The translations under genes were made by a program, and so were the position numbers. Positions 7,813 through 15,688 of a DNA stretch of 34,667 bases are shown here, in pieces; the stretch's first letter is position 1; every line of letters begins with the position of its first letter. Source of the DNA: an uncultured Bryobacterales bacterium (GTDB taxonomy: Bacteria; Acidobacteriota; Terriglobia; Bryobacterales; Bryobacteraceae); assembly GCA_937859895.1 (NCBI GenBank), contig CALMAV010000300.1, positions 1 through 34,667 on the forward strand, read 5' to 3'. Below the pieces are notes generated by a model. That model did no database searches. It saw nothing but the letters and a program-made list of their open reading frames with translations, and was not told the origin of the DNA.

Positions 7813-8322
7813 CTATGCCGGTCGAAAGATGCGTCCATTCAGGACTTCGGCGATTGCTTTCGGCAGTTGCAGCACCGCAGATCCTTTAACAACGTACCCA
7901 TGAGCACCACGGTTCAGCACTTCCTCCATATACACGCGCGTCGCGTGGTTACTGACGATAATGATACGAGCCTCCGGAACACATTCTTGGATACGCTGCG
8001 CAGCCTCTATCCCGCCCATACGCGGCATGGAGATGTCGAGCAGTACAACGTCTGGTCGAAGCTGTTCAGTCATCTCGATAGCCGCGTAGCCGTCCGGGGC
8101 TTCGCCGACAATCTCGTAGTGCTCTTCCACGATCAACCTCAGGGTGTACCTGAGCAGCGCCTCATCTTCGGCAATTAGAACTCGCGCGGTTCGTTGGGCG
8201 GCGTTAGTTGCGTAATCGCGTACTCCGCGTAGTTGTGCTCCTGTATTCTGGTCAGCTAGGGCTGAGGTCTCAAGCTCCTCTCCCGGTTCCATAGAAAACG
8301 TGGTCTTCACTCCAGCGCTCAT
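7813..8322 (-). CDS. single-domain response regulator
   Basis: 169 residues. A non-conserved 45-residue N-terminal extension precedes a complete receiver domain: VLIAEDEALLRY (acidic pocket), DVVLLDISMPRMGG with the phospho-acceptor Asp96, IIIVSNHA with the switch serine, and VVKGS with the conserved lysine. There is no DNA-binding or enzymatic output domain after it, so it works by protein contact or phosphotransfer. It lies 127 bp upstream of the kinase on the same strand, a cognate pair. ATG 8322 is used; an internal Met11 is possible. It is divergent from the tyrosine recombinase across a 212-bp promoter region. Confidence 0.9.
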   Translation of the reverse strand: MSAGVKTTFSMEPGEELETSALADQNTGAQLRGVRDYATNAAQRTARVLIAEDEALLRYTLRLIVEEHYEIVGEAPDGYAAIEMTEQLRPDVVLLDISMPRMGGIEAAQRIQECVPEARIIIVSNHATRVYMEEVLNRGAHGYVVKGSAVLQLPKAIAEVLNGRIFRPA

Positions 8323-8496
8323 GCTTCTCCTGTCAGAACTTTCAACAGTGTGGTAGCGATGGCCTCGCGCATCCAGTCAAGCCATTGCACGCCCTGACTG
8401 GCCATTTAGTGGAAAGAAACGGTAAGACGTACACCGTCACTGCCTAGTATGACAGCGCTAAGTGTCGGCTTCACCGAATCGCGACTCTAAGTGCTT

Positions 8497-8530
8497 GTTA
8501 TAGACGATAAAGTATATTATCGGCTACTAA
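8497..8530. repeat. dif-like dyad just upstream of the tyrosine recombinase
   Basis: Left arm GTTATAGACGATAA (8497-8510), 6-bp spacer AGTATA, right arm TTATCGGCTACTAA (8517-8530). The arms match in inverted orientation at 10 of 14 positions, with perfect inner CGATAA/TTATCG. The ATAA-6 bp-TTAT core is the same as in E. coli dif. It ends 4 bp before the recombinase ATG, so it could be a recombination site, an operator, or both. Confidence 0.4.
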
Positions 8531-8534
8531 GACC

Positions 8535-9491
8535 ATGGCAAACGAACTCATCCTCCGCGGCGACCTGGCAACCGTTCCGGCCCTCATCACAAACGCCGGA
8601 GGGAATGCCCGGTTTGCCTATGACGAGTTTTTCAAAGCCACCATTAGCAATCTGCACACGCGGCGGGCTTACGGCCGGATCGTGGATCGTTTTCTCCATT
8701 GGGCTCATGAACGCAAGTTGGAGCTGCACCGAATTACGCCAGGCCTGGCGGGGGACTACATCAGCCAAGTGGAGGGCTCACCTCAAACCAAAAATCAAGC
8801 TATCGCGGCGCTCCGGCATTTCTTCGACGCTCTGGTACAGCGCCATGTCGCGCCGCTGAATTCATTTGCTTCCGTGCGCGGCATCAAGCACAGCGTCATG
8901 GAAGGCAAGACGCCGGAGATCACCGTTGAGCAAGCACGGAAGCTTCTTCGTTCCGTGAGTGTGTCTGATGTGGTTGGCCTACGCGATCGCGCGGTGCTCG
9001 GGGTATTGGCTTACACTGGTGCGCGCGTCGGGGCCGTCGCGCAATTGCGGCTTCTCGACTATCGCAATCTCGGCGATCAGCGAACGCTCCGCTTCCGCGA
9101 AAAAGGCGGCAAAGACCGCGAAATCCCCGTCCGGCACGATCTGGAAGGCTGGCTGCGCGAATACATCACCGCGGCAGGAATTGAAAACGACTCCCGCACA
9201 TCGCCGTTATTCCGCGCTGCTGTGGGAAAAAGCAAGGCGCTCACGAATAATCGTTACGATGCGCATTCCCTTCGCCAGATGCTGAAACGAAGGTTAAAGG
9301 ATGCCGGGTTGTCGGAGCTGTTCTCGCCACACTCTTTCCGTGTTGCTGTGGTCACGGATCTTCTAAAGCAGGATGTGCCGCTCGAAGACGTTCAATACCT
9401 GGCTGGCCACTCGAACCCGAAGACCACTCAAATCTATGATCGGCGGCGGCGGCGCGTTACCCGTAACATTGTCGAGCGCATCTCAATTTAG
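8535..9491 (+). CDS. tyrosine recombinase (XerC/XerD-like integrase)
   Basis: 318 residues. The N-terminal SAM-like core-binding domain (about 25-120, HTRRAYGRIVDRFLHWA) is followed by the catalytic domain. It has TGARVGAVAQLRLLDY (Arg164), FREKGGKDREIPV (Lys), SPHSFRVAVVTDLL (His266 and Arg269), LAGHSNPKTTQIYDRR (His292 and nucleophile Tyr301), a complete catalytic set. It is flanked by dyads at 8497-8530 and 9511-9546 that could be its own sites. A second, damaged relative begins 455 bp downstream. Role is inferred as site-specific integration or exchange of neighbouring modules; it may serve the conjugative element, but no clear attachment pair at the element ends is visible. Confidence 0.93.
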   Translation: MANELILRGDLATVPALITNAGGNARFAYDEFFKATISNLHTRRAYGRIVDRFLHWAHERKLELHRITPGLAGDYISQVEGSPQTKNQAIAALRHFFDALVQRHVAPLNSFASVRGIKHSVMEGKTPEITVEQARKLLRSVSVSDVVGLRDRAVLGVLAYTGARVGAVAQLRLLDYRNLGDQRTLRFREKGGKDREIPVRHDLEGWLREYITAAGIENDSRTSPLFRAAVGKSKALTNNRYDAHSLRQMLKRRLKDAGLSELFSPHSFRVAVVTDLLKQDVPLEDVQYLAGHSNPKTTQIYDRRRRRVTRNIVERISI

Positions 9492-9510
9492 TTCAATCGC
9501 TTGGATCGTG

Positions 9511-9546
9511 TTACCACAACATAACCAGAACATTATGTTGTAGTAA
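9511..9546. repeat. lox-like inverted site after the recombinase gene
   Basis: TTACCACAACATAA (9511-9524), an 8-bp spacer CCAGAACA, then TTATGTTGTAGTAA (9533-9546). The arms are inverted copies at 13 of 14 positions. This is the arm-spacer-arm geometry of Cre/lox or Xer/cer sites. It begins 19 bp after the recombinase stop and ends 5 bp before the next start codon. No T-tract follows, so a terminator is unlikely. Confidence 0.6.
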
Positions 9547-9551
9547 GAGTG

Positions 9552-9965
9552 ATGAAAATCAGACATCATGATTTGATCGTTCCGTTGAAGGATGAATGGT
9601 GGGAAGAGGCAGGAATGAGGAACTTCACTCGTACCTCCCCCTCATACATCGTTGACGCAAGAACACTCGGTAGTCAGAAAGTATGTTTGATCGCTCTTAC
9701 TGATGTTGAGCCGGCGCGCCGGTTACCGGGCATTCCGATTTTCAATAGAAGCAAGTCTGTTATTTGTATCCTGCAAGGATTCGTAAGCAGCTCAGCGATA
9801 CCGCCGATTAAACTTGTCAGGACAACGGGTCCGCATCCTTACAAGCTGGCAGACGGCGTGCATCGTTTCTATTGTTCATTGGCTGCGGGGTTCACACACA
9901 TTCCGGCTATTAACAAAGGGTATGACCGGGAACCGGAAACGATAAATGACGAAGCCTTCTGTTGA
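9552..9965 (+). CDS. ParB/sulfiredoxin-like small protein
   Basis: 137 residues from ATG 9552 (a GTG lies one codon earlier). The C-terminal half contains PIKLVRTTGPHPYKLADGVH followed by RFYCSLAAGF, resembling the DGxHRxxA signature of the ParB N-terminal/sulfiredoxin fold. The N-terminal half is not recognised. It sits between two tyrosine recombinase genes and overlaps the second by 20 bp, so it is probably co-transcribed with it. Full ParB length and a DNA-binding domain are lacking, so a partition role is not supported; it could be a small regulator or nuclease-like protein. Confidence 0.5.
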   Translation: MKIRHHDLIVPLKDEWWEEAGMRNFTRTSPSYIVDARTLGSQKVCLIALTDVEPARRLPGIPIFNRSKSVICILQGFVSSSAIPPIKLVRTTGPHPYKLADGVHRFYCSLAAGFTHIPAINKGYDREPETINDEAFC

Positions 9966-10420
9966 AGTCGAACTGATAATCCGGGACGGTCTCACTTTCC
10001 AGGTTCCACTCATTATCCGGACCAGCGGAGGATGTGCACCAAAGCGGTTCCTCGAGTTTTTCACCGTTCATATCCGCAATCCGAATACCCGTGCTGCGTA
10101 TGGCCGTGCTGCCGGTGCTTTTCTTCTCTGGTGCGAGGAGCACGGTTTGGCCGAGCTGCACCAGGTCCAGCCCATTCATGTCGCGGCCTATATCGAACAC
10201 TTAGGACGGAAGCACTCAGCACCTACGGTCAAGCAACATCTCGCCTGTTTGCGGATGCTCTTTGACTGGCTCGTCACCGGTCAGGTCATTGCCTTCAATC
10301 CAGCGCATGCCGTACGTGGCGCGCCACTCAGTTAGCAAGGGTGCTACGGCGGTGATTACTTCGGCGGAAGCTCGCGAGCTGCTGGACAGTATGGTGGTGA
10401 ACGATAACCGGATATGCTGA
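9946..10420 (+). pseudogene. second tyrosine recombinase, frameshifted and truncated
   Basis: The N-terminal core-binding domain is clear (TRAAYGRAAGAFLLWCEEHG, then TVKQHLACLRMLFDWLVTGQ) and parallels the intact recombinase at 8535. At about 10318 the frame breaks: the annotated frame ends GAPLS, while the shifted frame continues HSVSKGATAVITSAEARELL, the expected linker to the catalytic domain. That frame stops at 10420, and no catalytic Arg, His or Tyr motifs follow. It is a dead relative, possibly from an array of recombinases. Confidence 0.75.
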
Positions 10421-10523
10421 GCGAGATTGGATAAAGCTACCCTTTGCGGGATAGAAGCTTTGTCGGCCGCAGCTCCATCATGCTTTGTGTCCCTCCCCAC
10501 TATCCGGCTGTAGAATTTAATGA

Positions 10524-10778
10524 ATGCAGGAAAAACTCTTTTATTGGTGGGCATTTGATGGACCAGCCGTAAGGCTCTTTTGCGTACTTGGAAAAGACCT
10601 CGAAGACGCCCGCGCTCGATGCATCGAAGCCAACGTAATCGGCGAGAGCAAAGACCGTGGGGAAAATATCAAGCGCATCATTTCAACCAACGAGCCGAGC
10701 ATGAAAGAAGTACACAATGGAACATTTGACTTAAAAGTTAATTTGCCGACATCTCGCAACCCACTTTTCGGCCTGTAA
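10524..10778 (+). CDS. hypothetical small protein
   Basis: 84 residues beginning MQEKLFYWWAFDGPAVRLFC, with a mixed alpha/beta composition and KDLEDARARCIEANVIGESKDRG. It looks protein-like and ends 25 bp before the convergent restriction endonuclease gene. No family recognised and no strong ribosome site. It may be a real orphan. Confidence 0.4.
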   Translation: MQEKLFYWWAFDGPAVRLFCVLGKDLEDARARCIEANVIGESKDRGENIKRIISTNEPSMKEVHNGTFDLKVNLPTSRNPLFGL

Positions 10779-10802
10779 GTCTAGGCGTCAAGTTGTGCGC
10801 TT

Positions 10803-11927
10803 TTATTCGCCGCTTTCTGCGGCTTGTCGCAAGGCCAGAAATGCTTCTTTGAGGGTCTGGCTTACAGCGGAATCCGGCTCGGTCAACACAAGATTTTGAT
10901 AGGCGTTAAGATAGTCAACCCTGAGGCGATGGAACAAGTGCAGGAAGTGACGCAAAAAGCCAATGCAATCGAGAACAGCGATTTCAGTACCGCCTGTTTC
11001 TTCGTAGAACGTGGCGGCGTACTCGGTTACATCCGGGTCGATCTTATCAGTAGTGACAAATAGATAATTATTGATGCGCTGCTTGGCTCTGGCGATTTTC
11101 ATTACAGCGGCGTCAATATCGTCAATGGTGACGCGCTTCATTTTCATCTCGTAGGCGGTCACGACGGCATCATCACCGACAAGACAGATTTCAACGTCGC
11201 CCAAAGAACCTGTTTGCAAATCGGCGGCATTATGCGCGTTAAGGGGTAAGATGCTTTCAGCCAAACGAGGCCCGGCGGCTTCATAGGCGGCAGCAACGAC
11301 CAACACCGGCAAGCGGCTGGCGTTCTTGCAGCTAAGGTGCTGGCTTATCAGTACAACGATTGCTTCCGAGGATAACGGTAAAGCGCCTTCAGTGCTCTCC
11401 AGTGCTTTAATGAGCGAGCTCATGCGTGAAAGTTTTTCATCGCGCAGTAGGAGTAGGACTCGGACGGTTTCAACACAAACCACATCAGCAGATGTGCGGC
11501 TTTCAGCAACGTCATCCAATAATTGGAGCGTCTTTTTGTAGAGATCGCGGGGCCTTCCAACCAGGTCAAGATTGGTGGTCAGGGGGTAATCAATGTTGCG
11601 AAGCGTCGGCGTTAAAAAGGCCGTAGTGGGGTTAACAGGCAATCTATGGTCATTGATGAACTTTGTTAGATAGCGTTCGTCGTAAGTGCGCCCGGAAAAG
11701 CTGTCTTTACCTCCGATTTCGGTATAGGGTTTGCGCGGGTCAACGCTCGGATTGTGCAGCTTTCCTAAGAGGCAGGCCATGAGCAAGCGCACCCCAGCGC
11801 GATTACTGGTGCATCGGCAAACATAATCGACGCGCTCACGAATACCCGCATCTTCAATGACGGTCTTCTGCAGGGTCGCTGTCGCCCGCTCATAGATACT
11901 CTGCAAGATTTGTTCAGGAGAACTCAT
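10803..11927 (-). CDS. SacI-family type II restriction endonuclease
   Basis: 374 residues. The N-terminal region (RVDYVCRCTSNRAGVRLLMA, then KPYTEIGGKDSFSGRTYDERY) and the C-terminal PD-(D/E)xK-like core match the RE_SacI family as I remember it. Asp244 in LGDVEICLVGDD and Glu260-x-Lys262 in TAYEMKMKRV supply the metal-binding triad. It cuts unmodified DNA; SacI itself reads GAGCTC, but the specificity here is unknown. The ATG at 11927 overlaps the methyltransferase stop (ATGA), so modification is translated first and restriction by coupling. The frame is complete, without visible lesion. Confidence 0.8.
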   Translation of the reverse strand: MSSPEQILQSIYERATATLQKTVIEDAGIRERVDYVCRCTSNRAGVRLLMACLLGKLHNPSVDPRKPYTEIGGKDSFSGRTYDERYLTKFINDHRLPVNPTTAFLTPTLRNIDYPLTTNLDLVGRPRDLYKKTLQLLDDVAESRTSADVVCVETVRVLLLLRDEKLSRMSSLIKALESTEGALPLSSEAIVVLISQHLSCKNASRLPVLVVAAAYEAAGPRLAESILPLNAHNAADLQTGSLGDVEICLVGDDAVVTAYEMKMKRVTIDDIDAAVMKIARAKQRINNYLFVTTDKIDPDVTEYAATFYEETGGTEIAVLDCIGFLRHFLHLFHRLRVDYLNAYQNLVLTEPDSAVSQTLKEAFLALRQAAESGE

Positions 11928-12877
11928 CTAAAAAGGCTTTCTTGCGGCTTCGCCTTAAAATTCGTCCATAACACCTCTTGGCGTGACCCTTTAGTTGAAT
12001 GAATGGTTTTGTCCTCGCCTTGAGTTTTGTGCCAGCGATTAGCAGGATACAATTCATCCATTAGAGAATGGTCATAACCAGAGATGGCGACCTTAGCGTG
12101 GCATTCATTCGCAACGGCAGCAAACTCGCGGTGTTCGGCTACGTTCATTTCAAAGCCGTAGGCTTTGGAATCTCCCCGCGTGGCATGAAGGTAGGGCGGA
12201 TCGCAATAAAAAAGCGTTGTCGGGCTGTCATACAGCCGCATGACGTCAACGGCAGGCCGGTTTTCAATTTGAACCCGTAAAAGGCGCTGTGCTATGTCGT
12301 TAAGAGCTTCGACCCCGCCTAGCCAGCGTGAGACGACGCCAGACATACCCGCACGGCTGGTATCTTTGCAATTTGCCCATCGGCCTAGCGAAGCGGTTTG
12401 AGCGAGTGCAGTTCTTGTTTGGCGGGCCTTGATGTAAAAGCGTCTCGCCCGTTCCACTTCGCTGAGACCCTGCGTCGCACCATAAATGGCGCGGTGGTAC
12501 TCTTCACGCGAAAAGGGAGTGAGGCCAATGGCTCGGATTAATTCTTCGTGGCGGTCGCGCAAAACACGAAAGAAGTTCACGACATCGCCGTCAATATCGT
12601 TGTAGGTTTCGACAGATGACGGGGGCCGATTAAGTAGAACGGCGCCCGAACCGGCAAACGGTTCGCAGTAGTGATGACATTTTGGCAGGAGAGGCAAAAG
12701 CCAGTCCAGATGTGAGAACTTGCCTCCGTACCATCCAAAGACGATGCGACGGCGGCGCGGACTTCGCAGGAGAACAACATTCGCATGATCCGGGTCGGCT
12801 TCCTCATCAAGATAAATCGGTGAGGCACTACGTTTGCCGAGTTTTACGGTCTCGTCTGTCTTTACGGATTTTGCCAC
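11924..12877 (-). CDS. D12-class (Dam-like) DNA adenine methyltransferase
   Basis: 317 residues. Motifs in order: FGWYGGKFSHLDWLLPLLP (the D12 N-terminal motif), YCEPFAGSGAVLLNRPP (motif I, SAM binding, about 70-86), TYNDIDGDVVNFF, FYCDPPYLH (catalytic DPPY, 226-229), and VAISGYDHSLMDELYP. It methylates adenine N6 in the site of the coupled endonuclease. The start is GTG 12877, and the first about 40 residues extend beyond the usual Dam start. Together with the SacI-family enzyme it forms a complete type II system, which could protect the element's host or act as an addiction module. Confidence 0.9.
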   Translation of the reverse strand: MAKSVKTDETVKLGKRSASPIYLDEEADPDHANVVLLRSPRRRRIVFGWYGGKFSHLDWLLPLLPKCHHYCEPFAGSGAVLLNRPPSSVETYNDIDGDVVNFFRVLRDRHEELIRAIGLTPFSREEYHRAIYGATQGLSEVERARRFYIKARQTRTALAQTASLGRWANCKDTSRAGMSGVVSRWLGGVEALNDIAQRLLRVQIENRPAVDVMRLYDSPTTLFYCDPPYLHATRGDSKAYGFEMNVAEHREFAAVANECHAKVAISGYDHSLMDELYPANRWHKTQGEDKTIHSTKGSRQEVLWTNFKAKPQESLFR

Positions 12878-13127
12878 TGTAAAACCCTTTTCTTAATTAC
12901 GGGTCCGATCTCGGGCCCGACTCTTAGAAGTAGTCCACCATCTCTACTATTTAACATTCTCAATAGAGTTGGCCATTTGGCTTGGCACGATATCGAGAAC
13001 TTGGGTTAGAGTGGAAAGTGCAGTACAGCCGGGGACGGCGATGACTGCCCAAGGATGAGGGTCTGGGGAAACTCGGGCCCTTTACTTTTATATGCAAGAA
13101 TACAACGCTCTCGATCGTGAGTAGAGC

Positions 13128-13370
13128 TTAGTGCTTGATCTCGAGGCGTCTCGCCTCAGCTTCAAGCGCTAGGTGCTCTGGCCAGATAAGCAAAGATCCG
13201 ACAACAATAGTCATTGTGAGAAGCCCGAACAGAAAAATATGAGACAGCCCTAGCTGTTCCATCAACAACATTCCAATTCCAGGGAAAGAACAGAAAAGTA
13301 GCTTCAGAATCAGCCCCGCTATTGCTTGCGGAGTCCACCTGTCGATCTTTGGATATGCAACTTAGCTCAT
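13128..13370 (-). pseudogene. small membrane protein with a stop at codon 3
   Basis: Leftward from 13361 a 77-codon open stretch reads KIDRWTPQAIAGLILKLLF and MEQLGLSHIFLFGLLTMTIV, ending EARRLEIKH. Two hydrophobic helices and a charged tail look like a real small membrane protein. The only upstream ATG in frame (13370) is followed by AGC and then TAA, so codon 3 is a stop. Either a nonsense mutation killed it, or translation begins at an internal ATG (near 13268) giving about 47 residues. No family recognised. The 250 bp between it and the methyltransferase start shows nothing coding. Confidence 0.4.
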
Positions 13371-13488
13371 GTCGCTCTCCTCCCTTTTTGGATCTTTTTC
13401 AATTAGATGCCGCATGATCGCGGTCGTGATGCGTTTCAATTATCACAAGTGGGCTTGCAGTGTGCAGCGCATGTTTGGCCTTCCTCGC

Positions 13489-14208
13489 TCACGCGGCCTC
13501 CTGCTGTTGTTCATCCGGCACTGCTTCAGGAAGCATGACGCTGATATCACCCTCTTCCTCGTAGCACGTCCCGCAAATTAATTGCGCCTCCGGCTTGGCC
13601 CAAGCGTTCAAGCCACAAGTGGGACAGGTATATTTCGTTTTGCTGGCCGCCTTTTTCTTGCGCTCGCCTCCATCGAAGGCAACAGACTGCCAATTGAGTT
13701 GGAAGCCGGTAGCCGCTAGTCGCGCATACGCTTGGGCAAACGGACCGCCAGAGATGATGTAATGCGTGACACTCTGACCGGTTTCCTTGCCGCCTGGCTC
13801 GCCGGTGGTAGACGGTTGCAAGCCGATCTCCTTCATTTTGCCGGCCCATTCTCGGTCGTGATAACAACGGCGCGGCGGCGTTCCGTGGCTCTGTTGCCAG
13901 ACATGCGCCATTTCGTGCGCGAGGGTGGACAAGATGAGCTGGTCGCTGCGCCCTGTGAAGACGTCCGGGTTCATTGCTAATTCGTGAGCTGTTGTGTCTT
14001 CGACACGTCCGGCGAAGCGATCGGGCGCAAAGTATCCCTTAGCTCGCGCATGACGCTGCAAGGTAACTAGAACATGAGGAAGGGTGCTACCAAACAGTTC
14101 GGCATTAAAGAAATTGTAAGCCTGTTGGAAGGCTCCATACTCGCGCTCGGTGATGGTCGGCTCTGCCCTTGTACCGTACGATACAGCCATTGACTTATCA
14201 GGACTCAT
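13489..14208 (-). CDS. SprT-like zinc metalloprotease-domain protein
   Basis: 239 residues. AYNFFNAELFGSTLPHVLVT opens the SprT-like domain. The active site is LAHEMAHVWQQSHG (His98, Glu99, His102), with a later CYHDREWAGKMKEIGL. A C-terminal zinc ribbon CPTCGLNAW followed by CGTCYEEEG completes the SprT/Spartan layout. ATG 14208 is preceded by AGAGGAAC. It is the last gene of the leftward mobilisation operon. Plasmid-borne SprT-like domains occur in ArdC-type antirestriction proteins, so a role in protecting incoming single-stranded DNA or clearing protein-DNA crosslinks is plausible; this is inference. Confidence 0.85.
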   Translation of the reverse strand: MSPDKSMAVSYGTRAEPTITEREYGAFQQAYNFFNAELFGSTLPHVLVTLQRHARAKGYFAPDRFAGRVEDTTAHELAMNPDVFTGRSDQLILSTLAHEMAHVWQQSHGTPPRRCYHDREWAGKMKEIGLQPSTTGEPGGKETGQSVTHYIISGGPFAQAYARLAATGFQLNWQSVAFDGGERKKKAASKTKYTCPTCGLNAWAKPEAQLICGTCYEEEGDISVMLPEAVPDEQQQEAA

Positions 14209-14258
14209 GAGTGGGTTCCTCTGAACTGGGATAAGAGTTTGCGAGGGAGAGGGAAGGC

Positions 14259-14672
14259 TTACGCCTTAGCCTCCTGCGCTTTGGCTTGTTGTTGTGCGGC
14301 GGCCGTTACGAATCCTTGCTCGCCAAGGTTGCGGTCCCACCCTTGGGCAAAGATGGTGAGCTGGCGTTTGAGCCGCGTATTCTCTGAGCCGGTGTCAAAG
14401 ACTTCCTGATAGATCGGCGGAATAGCCTGTTGAAACAGATAGGGCTCGTAAGTAACTCCCGCACCGTTCGGGACGAGTTCGAAGGCCATCTCCGGGTCTT
14501 GGCAGAGATCGCCATTCTGCTCGAAGTAATGAGCCACGCTGACCGCCTGGTGACCGCGTGGTCCACGTCCGATGTCCTCGATAACAAGGCGCATATACGG
14601 CTGGTTGTCAATGGAGGCGTATAGGTTCTTGACCCCTCCGAGAATGCTGATGATCTTTCCTAGGTTTTTCAT
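14259..14672 (-). CDS. DUF6908 family protein
   Basis: 137 residues from ATG 14672, 16 codons inside the longest frame; AAAGGGA lies about 11 nt upstream. MKNLGKIISILGGVKNLYAS and MRLVIEDIGRGPRGHQAVSV, then AHYFEQNGDLCQDPEMAFEL, match the DUF6908 family as I recall it, which is found mainly on mobile elements. The tail is Ala/Gln-rich and probably disordered. It lies 50 bp upstream of the SprT-like gene. Function unknown. Confidence 0.7.
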   Translation of the reverse strand: MKNLGKIISILGGVKNLYASIDNQPYMRLVIEDIGRGPRGHQAVSVAHYFEQNGDLCQDPEMAFELVPNGAGVTYEPYLFQQAIPPIYQEVFDTGSENTRLKRQLTIFAQGWDRNLGEQGFVTAAAQQQAKAQEAKA

Positions 14673-15010
14673 CTGTTGGTGTATCCCTTTCGGGGAGCGT
14701 TCGCTTTCTGCTCCCTTCACCTTCCATGGCCAGAGGCAATTGCGAAGTGCCGCCGGGTGTGCAAGGGCTTGAAATTCCGGCTATGGGGAATTTTTTTCGC
14801 ATCGAAAAACCCTTGTCGCGCCTGGTGGCCGTAGCGATACAAGATGGAACGGAAGGGAAGGATCCCCACGGGGAATGTTCGGGTGCGGAGCTTGTGTTGC
14901 AGAGGTCTACCGTGCTGCTCGACACGCCCCGCGATAGCTTTCCCTGTCTACGGAGCTACAACGCGTGGCAAGGGAAGCGAAGCAGTTTGATTGTTGGATG
15001 ATCCGAAATA
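14673..15010. other. operon spacer without a supported gene
   Basis: 338 bp between two leftward genes in an otherwise tightly packed operon. Several short frames exist on both strands, but none looks protein-like. An internal promoter or a lost gene could be here; I see no clear hairpin. Confidence 0.35.
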
Positions 15011-15688
15011 TCAGTGTTTGGTGCCGATCAGTTGATTCATTCCGGTGGGGATGCGTTGGCCAAGGTCGATGAGGATCTGAGCAGCGGCGGTGACAATGGA
15101 TCGGCGGACGAGAGGGCTGTGGAAGGGGTACATTTCTTCGAAAGAGCCGCTGAAAGACCAACTACCCTCGGCGGCAATGACGGCTTCCCTTTCCGCTGTT
15201 TTATTGGGGAAGAGGTCATCGCGGGTAAGGGCAGCCAGAAGCTGCGCTCGTTGTTCGGAGTCTTCTTGAACTAAGTTGAGCTTCGCTGCGGTAACTGCGA
15301 TCAGCTCTCGGGCCTGATCGTTCCAAAAGTGATCGGCTTTGTTTTGTTTCGCTCGGTGCTGACGATGCGGGGCACGGTGTCCATTGCGGCTAGCCTGGAG
15401 AGCGGCTTCAGCCTGATCGATCACGAGCTGTATGGTTAGGTTCTCGGCTTCTTCCAAAAGCAGGGGCGGGATGCCTAACTGTTCGGGATGGGGGGACGGG
15501 CCACGGACGATGGGAAAGCCCTTGCTTGTTTGCTCCATTCGGCAGATGACGAATTGGCCGTCATCGGTGGGCAGGATTTGAAACTGGCCATCTTTGGTGA
15601 TGAAGTAGCCGGGTGTACTGGGTCGGTGCTGCCAGTCTTGGGGCTTGGGTAAGGGCGTAGAGGATGATTTGGACTTGGACTTGAACAT
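15011..15688 (-). CDS. hypothetical protein of the mobilisation operon
   Basis: 225 residues. A basic, Ser/Pro-rich N-terminus (MFKSKSKSSSTPLPKPQDWQ) is followed by GYFITKDGQFQILPTDDGQF, which looks like a beta hairpin. A helical segment (EEAENLTIQLVIDQAEAALQ), a basic stretch rich in His/Arg/Lys, and a helical C-terminus complete it. Soluble, no known family. The start immediately follows the stop of the upstream gene (15689), with an AAGGAAA ribosome site inside that gene, so the two are coupled. Confidence 0.65.
   Translation of the reverse strand: MFKSKSKSSSTPLPKPQDWQHRPSTPGYFITKDGQFQILPTDDGQFVICRMEQTSKGFPIVRGPSPHPEQLGIPPLLLEEAENLTIQLVIDQAEAALQASRNGHRAPHRQHRAKQNKADHFWNDQARELIAVTAAKLNLVQEDSEQRAQLLAALTRDDLFPNKTAEREAVIAAEGSWSFSGSFEEMYPFHSPLVRRSIVTAAAQILIDLGQRIPTGMNQLIGTKH

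Noticed and set aside
9511..9546. Rho-independent terminator for the recombinase
   Set aside because: The stem is A/T-rich and no T-run follows on either strand; the arm copy at 5847 argues for a recombination site.
14726..15001. Rightward 91-codon ORF in the mobilisation operon spacer
   Set aside because: No ribosome site, no family and opposite to the operon; composition is not protein-like.
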